Origin: Cylicocyclus nassatus
Taxonomy: Eukaryota; Nematoda; Chromadorea; Rhabditida; Strongylidae
Reading direction: 5' to 3'
DNA length: 64,000 bases
Assembly: GCA_958299035.1 (NCBI GenBank)
Contig: CATQJL010000316.1
Coordinates: forward strand, 25,149,676-25,213,675
Below are positions 34,090 to 43,357 of this stretch, in pieces. The translations under genes were made by a program, and so were the position numbers. Position 1 is the stretch's first letter; every line of letters starts with the position of its first letter. Below the pieces are notes generated by a model. That model was not told the DNA's origin, made no database searches, and was given only the letters and a program-made list of their open reading frames with translations.

Positions 34090-36290
34090 GCGCGAGATTA
34101 TGTGCACCCCGAGAACATGTTACGTAAGTTCTTTACATTGTTGCTATACTATTTCTTTACGTAGTCGCCTGGACTGGGCTTAGGATGGCATGGTGATTTT
34201 TCTTTACTGTTGTGTTTTCATATGACTAACACTTTGATGTTTTTGACTTGGAACGCCTTGAGCGTATGAATGAATGAATAAATGAGTGAATTTGCATCAA
34301 TAACGTACATACCACGTTCCAAATTTACTTCAGTGCTTATCTTGCTGACACAAATGCGTCTAATAAGAGCATTTGAGTACTACTAAGTGTGTACTGTATA
34401 ATTACCAAGTTTGAAGTCCGTAGGATTTATTCTCACAAAAAACCCAATTTTCAGGTAATATTTTTTCGATTTTGGCTCCAAACTTTACCTTCATTATGAC
34501 CTAGGCGAATCTACGGTAGAGTCATTTTGTAGAGCTTGCTTCGCTCTATCGAATGGTACACCAAGGAAAAACAAAAACAGCTTGTTCTCTTTGAAAAGGG
34601 AGTTTATTTTGGGACTACCTAATACTGCAGTTCGGGGCTCGCACAGGTGGCTTACGAAGCAAGCCGGATATCGTTTGGGGTTTCCCGCCCTTTCCTCCAC
34701 AACCACCTTCTCCATTCTATGTCACTCTTCATCTTTACAGAGCAACAGATTGTCATTCCTGCCTTATCGATCCCATTAATGCAAAAACCAAAGAATTTCT
34801 GTTTCAGCAGTTCTGCCGGTTAAGCGCACGAATTCAAAACCTGCCCCGAAGTAAGCAAAGGCTCTTTTACAACGAAGAGAAAATGAAATTACATCGGAAT
34901 TGGTGTGTAGATGGACATTAGAGAATTAGGTTATGTATGGAAAATTATAAAGTTATGTGAATTGAAGGGTGGCAAATTTATTTCGGAGTTAGCTGGCTTT
35001 TTAGCCATCTGAGGTGGCTGAAAAGAAAAAGTCTAAGTTCCCTTCCTCTCCATAATTTTTTTTTATAAGTTTACATAGCTTTTCTACATCAGAAACCCTA
35101 CGACTTAGAGTTTGATCCCCAAATCCCCTTCTTCTCGCATAGTTACAGCCCTTCAGATATTATGACGGTGGCAAGCCGGCTCCAAGCGCGCAAGGGTGCG
35201 CGCCAGACACAGCATGCCGCCAATTTAGAGGATACAAACTCCTTTTTTCTTTTTTATAATGTTGTTTTATGTTTTGTTCCACCTCTTTTTATTTATGTCT
35301 GATTCGTTCATGATCGTGTCATAGGTGATGTCGTACTTTTGCGGCAAAGCCTATGGAGACTTCGTTGAAAAAGAAATAAATAAAAAAGCCTCTTCATGCC
35401 GAGCTCTGTTTAGTTCTTGTTTTGCTGACAAATGCATCCAACTTTGAGACATAAGCTTTGATAAATTAAATCTCCAGGTAGAAGGTAACCTCCATTTCAC
35501 TCTAGTTCCTAATTACATCATTGCAGCTGGAGGCATGGGAGGTATGCTTTAACGAAATTAATCCATCCTATAAAATAGCAAACTTTTTTCAAACAAAAGT
35601 TACCTTTTCGCAATCGCTGAGAAACTACCTCCGATTACGGCCTCGAGCATTTAAGCCACTACGCTTTTTGCGCTCACTGGCTTTTGTAAGGTAAAACATG
35701 TGAACAACTAATGGGAAAGTTGCATATTTTTATAGTTTCCATCGTCCATTTCTTGCACCGATAAGCTTACCTGCACTAAAGAAACGACCAGGAGCGCCAC
35801 TATATGCTGTGCAAAACAACAGGCACATTTGTTGCAAGAGCGCTTGCGTGATAATATATACTAGTTTTGAGTAAAATTGCAACATTGTGGATCTATACAT
35901 ACACGACTCCGTATTGAAGAGTACTAGCAAAAAGCAGCTTTTAACTGCTAAGACGTCTTTGCTTGCGCTAATAAAACATCAATGCACATACTCTTGGAAA
36001 AATTTGAGATAGATCGATGAGTAACAATCAAGGTTTGTACTTTGAAGTAGTGTTTTCCAAAATGAATCGACCTCAGGTTCAGTAACGCAGTAACGAATGC
36101 GGTAGCTTTGGGTCCGAAAAGCCCACCTTTGGTCTGTGAGCTCCAAGTAGTTCGTGTGTACTTTTCAACACTGCATGAAGTGAGTGAGTGAGCTTGCGGC
36201 ATACAGGGTGGCTAAAAGTAAAAAAACGTTGGCATACAATATCGCTGACAATTGTCAAAAAATTGCCGCTTTCCAGCAGAGTGCGCCAGA
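34090..36290. other. No gene recognised
   Basis: Contains an ATGAATGAATGAATAAATG microsatellite near 34266. A mariner-end-like string, TTTGGGACTACCTAATA, lies at about 34609, next to a short minus frame that is probably repeat DNA. A GC-rich patch (GCAAGCCGGCTCCAAGCGCG) lies near 35172, followed by a segment ending in an AAATAAATAAA tail near 35380, possibly the 3' end of a short retroposon. Nothing is gene-like. Confidence 0.4.
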
Positions 36291-36299
36291 GTGCGCCGC

Positions 36300-36510
36300 A
36301 GTGGTATTGTATCTATTATATATCGCCAATGCCGCACTGTAGAACAAGAAGTTGACGACTACTTTTAGAAAAGATCAAGTGCATGCAAAGTGATTTTTTT
36401 AAATTGCTAATGTCGCATTGCAGTACAGAGAATTACGGCTGAAAAAAGAACAAGCACGCACATGTAGTCTTTTTCATGCCAATGTTGCACTGTAGTACCG
36501 GTACTGGCTA
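36300..36510. repeat. Three diverged tandem units, period about 70-80 bases
   Basis: CGCCAATGCCGCACTGTAGAA (36326), TGCTAATGTCGCATTGCAGTA (about 36406) and TGCCAATGTTGCACTGTAGTA (about 36478) introduce successive units. The neighbouring CAGGGTGGCTAAAAGT near 36205 resembles Tc1-type element ends. Confidence 0.5.
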
Positions 36511-37149
36511 TCTGAATACAAATTTCAGGGCGGATCCGACAAACACTGTTTGTTTTAGAGTTTGCGTTTTTTTCCTCTTCATTGACAACCAGCCGTTCGG
36601 TGTATTGAATCTTTGGAGTTTAGTGAGTGAAGGATGAGCTATGCGATTAGTTGCCAAACCTAGGAGTATTTTTATCCTAATGCCGCTGCATTGACATTTC
36701 CGCCGAAAAAGGGATTGCAGCTTGAAAAACAGGCTAAAACCTAAAGTTTCAGATATCTATTTTACGCTGTTTACATATCCTATCTCTTTACAGTTTTGGT
36801 ATTAGAAAGTACCACTATCGTAAAAGAGCGATAGCTAAAAACTGGCGCCAAAATGCACATTACGGACAGGTACACAAGGCTTGTGCGCCTTTTTAACTTA
36901 AGAAGAAAAACTGGCAAAGAAAAAGAATGTTATATATGTGAAGCAAGTTCGAAAACTGGTCTAGAATTTGCTTTTCTTTTGTGTACGGAGGAACTTTTTG
37001 GAAAAAGTCAGAGTTTAAGTCAATGTTCAAGTGGCATAAAGTCAGCGAAAAACTGTACAAACACGAATTTTCAGGCTGAATCATTGTTCTGAAGTAATGC
37101 TCAATACAAAATTGATTACCCCTCAGGCGCTCTGCGCAGCTTTTCGCTT

Positions 37150-37290
37150 CATGCCACTTGATAGTCATAGATGCGGACATGAAAGCGCTCGTAACATCTT
37201 ATAAATACTTTTGCGGAAAAGGAAAGCAGATTTGATATCAGCATTTGAAGACGAGTTTGAATAAACATCTCTTTTCGATTCGTTAGAGCA
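37150..37290. repeat. Half-arm of the AACGCTGATTCC inverted-repeat superfamily
   Basis: AAAGCGCTCGTAACATCTTA, TTGCGGAAAAGGAAAGCAGA and TTTGATATCAGCATTTGAAG match one arm of elements D and E. A convincing partner arm is not visible nearby, so this looks like a solo or broken copy. Confidence 0.5.
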
Positions 37291-39060
37291 TTTTGATAAC
37301 TTTCCCTTGCGGCAATCTGTATCAAATGTGGGTTGCTTATGACTGATGCGGATTAATACGATTTTACGATTGATTCTACTAGAAGGATGCAAAGTGAAAA
37401 TCGGAATAGAGTGAGAAATAGAACGAAAGTGAGATAAATACTAAAGCGGTGGATCTAACAAAGTAGATATGAATTTGCTAAGAATCACTTACTCAACTCT
37501 AAAAATGAATATGGGATACCAAAGCAATAGTGATGTTGCATTTTCGCGAGTAAAACATTGCTGAATGTATCGCGAAAAAAAAACACACAACTAATGTCGT
37601 TGATGCGAAGTATCGATAAAAAGCCAAACTAACTCAGACAGCGACCGGATCCATTCGGTGGGCTAATTTTACCATCCGGGCTCTACCCAACGGCAGTAAG
37701 AAACTCGTGCTTTAGAGAACTTTGCGCACCAAAAGTCCCCGAAAGCCTATTTCGCCTCGGAAACCTGGCATGCCCTAGAAGCCTTGCATTTTCACACCTG
37801 GCATACTGTAGCTAGCCCTAAATTGAGCTAGACAACATACTGTAACTATCTCTAATTAAGCTACAAAGCCCAATTTTAGTCTTTTAGCCCCACCCAAACT
37901 ACCTCCCAACTCAATCTTCACACTAGCGTTTAAAAAAACAACGAACATTACTAATTATAATAGTATTTATTTGTACTGATTAAGTAACAGATACAAGTAA
38001 TGGTATTGAATGGGTTGAAAAAAGTACAATGATAACAGATGCATTCGTTTTTTTGCAGTGAAAAAAGAGATTGAAAGAGATCCAAATGAAGTAAAACAAA
38101 AAATTATAGATTTTTTGATTTTACAATTTGAATTTTACAATTCTATAAGATGAGGTGCCATAACAGCAAATACAACATGGGATTAATTAGAGACAGTGAA
38201 AGAGGACACAAAAGATATGAGGTAGGAATGAATATTCAACAACCTAGAAAAGGAACAGAGTGAAAATAAGTAATAAGTAAATTCGGAGAATGAGGAACTA
38301 AGGATAGATCATTCCCCTTGACGTGCAGAGGGGTTCCTTGTAAAACAGACAGTTGAAAAATAAAGATCGGCGGAAGCCTTAATACAGGGCATTTAATTTA
38401 AGCATACATATACATCGATAACCCACCTTTTGTAGATGGATTTTCAACTGCCCCTATGAGAGGCACGGTGCAATGTCAAACCATCGCAACCGACACTTCA
38501 CAGAGCTAATCCGCATCCCTTGACGAAAAAGCCACCAAGAGGAAAATAACATACGAGTCACACAGCGTAATTACAAAACACTGCGCTGGGACTGAGAGCA
38601 TATTTTCAAAATTAGCGGGAGTGCGTCTTAGCAAAGGGCTGGATTGGCTGCGTACTAATTGCCCCGAAGGTGCTGTGCGCTTAGAAATCCCCGATAAAAC
38701 TGCAAATTTCCAATTTCAAGTTACCTCCGTGGCCCGCGCCCCGAATGTAAGTGTCTCGGCTTTTTGTGACGTCAACGCGAGCAGACCGCCCCAGGCCTCG
38801 CTCATGCGGGAACTCCAATAATCAAAAAGACCCCCCCCCCCCTCCTAACTAAACAATCTACTATCTATCCGGGCCACTTTTATTATTATTTCCATGTTTT
38901 CTGGAAATATGGAAATAATAATAAAATTCATTATTATTTCCATATTTGCAGAAGATTCCAAACCAAGGGAATAGGCAACGTATTGTTTTCGTTTCTTCCT
39001 TAAAAATTCAGGCCAATGAAGGGTGATGAGTGCAGGAATTGCATGAATCTGACAAGGGAA
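37291..39060. other. No clear gene; one weak exon candidate
   Basis: AT-rich until about 38580. A 66-codon plus frame at 38621-38818 (RLSKGLDWLRTNCPEG, then RLEIPDKTANFQFQVTSVAR) contains a GTAAGT donor after ARAPN at about 38748, but no acceptor or family is recognised. A run of 14 C follows at 38831. An exact 18-base inverted repeat (TTTTATTATTATTTCCAT) flanks a 13-base loop at 38878-38926. Confidence 0.3.
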
Positions 39061-39518
39061 GCTTGTTTAGTCGAAGTGGCCTTTCCAAATGAGATGTATA
39101 CCATATTAAAGCGCATAAAACGCTGATTCCAAAACTGTCTTCTTTATCTGCAGAACGTTTATGGACGAGAAGTTATGAGCGTTTTTGGAGCCAAAAATTG
39201 AATGTGCATTTTGAATAAAATGAGTTGTTAAAATCTTACTAACCTTCAATTATGGTAACCAAGTGTGGTATAATTTTTATTTTAGAGTATTTTTCAAGTG
39301 AAGTGTTCTAGTGATTAGCATTGCTCCGTTGAAGAGCTAGAAAAAGTATTACGTTATTTTTGTCACACTTTCACATTCAATTTTTGACTCCAAAAAACGG
39401 TCATAACTTCTCGTCCATAAACGTTCTGCAGATAAGTAAGGCAGATTTGGAATCAGCATTTTATGCTCTACAATATGGTGTACATCCCATCAAAAAAGGC
39501 CACTTCGACTAAACAAGC
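39061..39518. mobile_element. Inverted-repeat (MITE-like) element C
   Basis: Arms of about 145 bases start GCTTGTTTAGTCGAAGTGGC (39061) and end with the exact complement at 39518. Inside they carry AAACGCTGATTCCAAAACTG (left) and CAGATTTGGAATCAGCATTT (right), then GCAGAACGTTTATGGACGAG and its complement and a TTTTTGGAGCCAAAAATTGA type stretch. This is the best-preserved copy of the superfamily in the window. The interior (about 39215-39365) is unique and non-coding. Confidence 0.88.
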
Positions 39519-39889
39519 ATTCCTTGTGAGATTTTTTGTATTCTTCTATGTGTATCTTCAGAACCAATTTATCTTCTTTTGTAATGCGAAATATTTAATC
39601 CGAATGCGTGTGCTTGCAGCAAAGATTCCAAATTTTTTATTAGATTCATTTTTCGGTAATGTATGATCTTGGCACGAATTGCATAGCTTAGTCCGCATAA
39701 AGGCTACTCTGATGGTAGGTACGGACCGAGGATTTCAGTCCTAAGTAGGTGGAGGGAATGCCACTTAGGAATAATTCGGGGAAACTTTTGAACACTGTCA
39801 ATGTGACTAATGAATCTATGAAAATGACTCAAGTTTATTATAAAAATCTAATAGTGAGGGGGAAACCTGAATGATGATAATGTGATTCC

Positions 39890-40187
39890 GGGTATAAATA
39901 CCGGTAGTCAGGGGGGAGTCAGGGAGTGCGCTGAGGAAGCGCTAGCGGGAGCTAACTCCTTCGAAGAGAGGCGGATCTCCCCTTAGATAGAGAGTTCATC
40001 CAGTCAACCTGCCGAAGTGGTCAAGAGGGTAAAGCCCGTCGTTTCGTTGTTAAGCCTGTTCAAGTTACGCATTCTTGTTTCTTGTTGTTCGTTGCCGTTT
40101 TTTTTTGAGATAAATTATTAGTCGTACAATCCGTATTTTCTATCGATCCGGTTAAAACCGTTATACCACTAGACATCTCCGGTTACA
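39890..40187 (+). repeat. 5' LTR (5'-truncated)
   Basis: Aligns with the last roughly 300 bases of the 3' LTR, from GGGTATAAATACCGG to the TTACA end. TATAAATA at about 39893 is likely the LTR promoter. The few differences from the 3' LTR include the length of a poly-T run (about 40100) and single-base changes. Confidence 0.88.
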
Positions 40188-40574
40188 TGGGGCCGAGCAG
40201 ACCTGGATCGATTGAAATACACGCGGGGCGACTGATATTGACTGTCTCAGAGGCAAAACAGCAGAGAACGCGTAGAACAGGCTAAGAAAACAAAACCAAA
40301 AGACCAAAAAGGTGGGAAGTCTATACGTCATCAAGCAGGTGACGTACGTAACAGGCCAAGAAGGCCAGATCTAAGATCTTAGCTGGAAAAAAGTCTCTAT
40401 TATATCATACAGAGCAGGCAGTTAAGGTAGGGAGAAGTGATTATTGATCAAATCACCACCGAATAGAGGCGTGAGTATCGATTGTGATTGACTCTCTTCG
40501 ATCAGCTGAGACGCGCGATTTCGCGTGCGGCGTTGATTACCGATGAATGTAAAGGCAAGGCGAAGCATTTCGCT

Positions 40575-40640
40575 GCCGAGTACATTCATGTTCATGGATA
40601 TGGATTAGCCGAGTACATTCATGTTCATGGATATGGATTA
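40575..40640 (+). repeat. 33-base unit in exact tandem duplicate
   Basis: The unit starting GCCGAGTACATTCATGTTC occurs twice back to back in the untranslated leader between the 5' LTR and gag. It is probably a recent slippage or template-switch event. Confidence 0.9.
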
Positions 40641-40683
40641 GAAGCAAAGAGGTGCAGATAATATCCATGAGAGGAAAGCACAC

Positions 40684-41688
40684 TTGATGATGGAGGAGAT
40701 AGGCCTCATCAGAAAAGAAGTGAAAATGCTACCTGGGATGGTAAGCAAGGTCCTTAGCCGATGTAGGATACCGGTTGACGGATTGCCACTTGAAGAAGAG
40801 TTGGAGGCTAAGGTAGCCACAGTATTGGGTAAGCTGGAGAACCTAGCAGCCGAGTTAAACCAGATAGTCGGTCCCAGAGCAACGGCAGTTGCAGTGAGGG
40901 AAGGCAGTGTGTTGAGAGGGTCGGATGTCGGACACTCGACAATCACCGATGGTGTGGAAGATCATTTGCTCAGCTATTTTCAAAGCATGACTTTTCCTGA
41001 TCCTGGAGTCTTCAAGGGCTATGAAGATGAAGATTTTGACAGATTCATTCGAAAGTTCAAAAGGAAGTATGGTACCATGGTCCAGGATGAACAGTTGCTG
41101 ATAGAGGTCCTGGGTGATGAACACTTAGAAGGAAGGGCAAAGTCCTTATTTTTGAGCATACCCATGGGGGTAAGACAGCAAGGCTTCGACAGAGTAGTGT
41201 GGGAGATGGCTTCACTACTGGCCTGTGACTCCACAGCAGCTAGGTTAAAGGCGCTGACAGCTTTAAGGAACATGCGCTTGAGGCCGGGCCAAGAGGTCGC
41301 GGACTTCTGTGTCGCCCTCGAGAACCTAGCGAGGAAGGCTAATCCTCAATGTAGTATTGAGGATAGATCGATGGAGTACGCACAGATTCTGCTGGAGAAT
41401 CTGACGTCATGGCCGGAATATGTACAGCTGGTGGGAACCTTACACAAAGTGGACCCAGCTGAGGCATATAATAAGATTAAAGAAGTCGCGATTGAGATCG
41501 AACAGTCGCGACGATTCTGCAAATTCGAGAGGAGGAGTGAACAGCAAGCTCCATCCTGGAGGAAGGCAAGTGAAAATAAAGGGTATGTGCAAGCCATGAC
41601 CCAAAGTCGAAGCAGCTCAGCGGAGAGAGGCGAAAGGGAAGTTGGCATGAGAAGGCAGGAGCCAACGAATAGCTCGAGTGCCTATTGA
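40684..41688 (+). CDS. gag: LTR-retrotransposon Gag polyprotein
   Basis: A 334-codon intact frame starts MMMEEIGLIRKEVKML. After a coiled N-terminal part (EEELEAKVATVLGKLENLAA), residues about 100-270 have the retrotransposon-gag pattern: FKGYEDEDFDRFIRKFKRKY, the ALTALRNMRLRPGQEVADF core and EYAQILLENL. The C-terminus is basic and Gln/Ser-rich, as is common before the nucleocapsid. Gag assembles the retrotransposon's virus-like particle in the cytoplasm and packages RNA. The zinc knuckle is encoded at the start of the next, overlapping frame (41678), one base forward. Translation of the next frame would therefore need +1 frameshifting or reinitiation, or else a small indel has broken a single frame. 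No internal lesions are seen, so Gag could still be made. Confidence 0.8.
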   Translation: MMMEEIGLIRKEVKMLPGMVSKVLSRCRIPVDGLPLEEELEAKVATVLGKLENLAAELNQIVGPRATAVAVREGSVLRGSDVGHSTITDGVEDHLLSYFQSMTFPDPGVFKGYEDEDFDRFIRKFKRKYGTMVQDEQLLIEVLGDEHLEGRAKSLFLSIPMGVRQQGFDRVVWEMASLLACDSTAARLKALTALRNMRLRPGQEVADFCVALENLARKANPQCSIEDRSMEYAQILLENLTSWPEYVQLVGTLHKVDPAEAYNKIKEVAIEIEQSRRFCKFERRSEQQAPSWRKASENKGYVQAMTQSRSSSAERGEREVGMRRQEPTNSSSAY

Positions 41689-42718
41689 GGATCAGGAAGA
41701 CAAAAGATGTTTCAAATGTGGTCATTTCGGACATGCGATGAGAGATTTTAAGCACAGGAAAACGAAGAAGGAAGGTGTCATCAAGACTTCGAATGGAGTG
41801 ACATCAATGGTAAGTAGGAGCCGGAACATGGTCGTAGAGAGCTTCCAATCCGACGCATATGGAATTGTTGGCAGGACAACAGTGACTCAAGCAAGGATGT
41901 TGGGAAGAAAGATCTCGACACTTCTAGACACGGGCTCAATGATAAGTGTACTACCCGTGAAAGTGCTTATAGAAGCGAGGAACAATGGATACGATATCGA
42001 GTCACTTCAGACTTTCAACATTGTGGAAGGAAGCGTATACGATGCATCGAACCATGCGATGAGCTTTCTCGGAGGTGTAAAAGTAGAAGTAGAACTAAAA
42101 GAAGGATGCAAGAAGGAAGTGGCTTTTCACGTTTCGGACGATAGAAATGAGGAAGTACTCATTGGCACAAATGCATTGAAAAGTCTAGGGGTGGAAGTAG
42201 TAATACACAAGAAACCTGAAGTCAAAGTAAAAGCAAAGGATAGGATGGTGCTTCTACAAAAGAGAAACACCGCCTCAGTGAGAGCGAAGACCCAACAAGG
42301 TACCATAACTTTGAACGGTATCCCAGAGAAGGACAGGTCTGTAACTGTCAACAAGAAAACTTTTAATGAGAGAAAAAGAGATGTCAAAGCAGGCAAAGGA
42401 ATCTGGTCAGAGGAAGCTTGTGAGCGCAAATGGAAGAAGTCGACATGTAGGAAGGGCAGCAAGAATCAAACCCCTTCCAGAAGCGATTGGAAAATGTGCG
42501 GAGAGGCACAGAAAGGGGTCAAGGTTCAGACTACAAGCAGTAAGAAAGGACAAAGTTTTGATAAGGAACGTCCTGTTGCGTTTATTGCACCGAGATGTGC
42601 AACATCATCTGAGGAAGTTGAGCTGAAACAGCGTGGAGTACTGACCAAGGTGGCAGTATCATTCAGTCAACTCAAAGAAGCGTTGAAATGCTTGAAGAAC
42701 ATGGATCATGGATCATAG
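41678..42718 (+). CDS. Nucleocapsid knuckle plus aspartic protease frame, fused to a short pol tail
   Basis: A 346-codon frame overlaps gag by 11 bases. It opens with a zinc-knuckle motif, CFKCGHFGHAMRDF, in which the fourth ligand (Cys) is Phe, so the knuckle is probably non-functional. An aspartic protease follows at about residues 75-165: LLDTGSMISVLP gives the DTG catalytic triad and VLIGTNALKSLGVEV is the second conserved block. After this comes a Lys/Arg-rich linker and then VELKQRGVLTKVAVSFSQLK, which looks like sequence from the far C-terminus of pol. Reverse transcriptase and integrase are absent. The frame ends in a local tandem repeat (TGGATCATAGTATG) that may have created the stop. 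The same element continues in another frame to about 42980 (IIVWPLYPRREDEAIIETLR) with one further stop. Confidence 0.7.
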   Translation: MPIEDQEDKRCFKCGHFGHAMRDFKHRKTKKEGVIKTSNGVTSMVSRSRNMVVESFQSDAYGIVGRTTVTQARMLGRKISTLLDTGSMISVLPVKVLIEARNNGYDIESLQTFNIVEGSVYDASNHAMSFLGGVKVEVELKEGCKKEVAFHVSDDRNEEVLIGTNALKSLGVEVVIHKKPEVKVKAKDRMVLLQKRNTASVRAKTQQGTITLNGIPEKDRSVTVNKKTFNERKRDVKAGKGIWSEEACERKWKKSTCRKGSKNQTPSRSDWKMCGEAQKGVKVQTTSSKKGQSFDKERPVAFIAPRCATSSEEVELKQRGVLTKVAVSFSQLKEALKCLKNMDHGS

Positions 42719-42986
42719 TATGTGGATCATAGTATGGCCCTTGTACCCAAGAAGGGAGGATGAGGCTATCATTGAGACATTGCGGATATGCAAGAAATAC
42801 CTCGAAGAAGGAGGAAAGATTGTACCCGTATGGCCCCCACTATCCTTCAAGAAGATTGGCATGTGGGAAACGAAGTCAAAAGTGTGAACGGTGATTGAAT
42901 CAGTACTGAAAAAATGGGCAAACCCAAATCGGTTGTTCACGTTGGCTCCCTCAAGGACAGAAAAATGGGAACGTGAACGGGAGGGA

Positions 42987-43357
42987 TGTCAGAGGGCGCG
43001 GATCACCGACCTACCGATCTTCAGTGGCGGGAAGAAAAGCCCGCGCTGACTCCTTCGGCAGGGTATAAATACCGGTAGTCAGGGGGGAGTCAGGGAGTGC
43101 GCTAAGGAAGCGCTAGCGGGAGCTAACTCCGTCGAAGAGAGGCGGATCTCCCCCTTAGATAGAGAGTTCATCCAGTCAACCTGCCGAAGTGGTCAAGAGG
43201 GTAAAGCCCGTCGTTTCGTTGTTAAGCCTGTTCAAGTTACGCATTCTTGTTTCTTGTTGTTCGTTGCCGTTTTTCTGAGATAAATTATTAGTTGTACAAT
43301 CCGTGTTGTCTATCGATCCGGTTAAAACCGTCATACCACTAGACACCCCCGGTTACA
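42987..43357 (+). repeat. 3' LTR (complete)
   Basis: 371 bases, TGTCAGAGGGCG... to ...CCGGTTACA. It contains TATAAATACCGG at about 43065. It is preceded by a polypurine stretch and followed at once by LINE-coding sequence. Confidence 0.85.

Larger units (their letters stand above)
39890..43357 (+). mobile_element. LTR retrotransposon with gag and protease only (deleted or non-autonomous)
   Basis: Direct repeats at 39890-40187 and 42987-43357 are about 97 percent identical by eye, which indicates recent insertion. The 3' copy begins TGTCAGAG after a purine-rich GAACGGGAGGGA and ends GGTTACA, giving canonical TG...CA ends. The 5' copy lacks its first roughly 70 bases, so it is truncated and no target-site duplication can be read. 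Just inside the 5' LTR, TGGGGCCGAG is the expected primer-binding-site position. The body holds gag and protease but nothing like reverse transcriptase, RNase H or integrase. Gypsy-type is likely from the gag-zinc knuckle-protease order, but this is inferred without RT. Confidence 0.85.

Noticed and set aside
33550..34183. Long open frames of about 180-200 codons on both strands
   Set aside because: They are translations of the 500-N gap.
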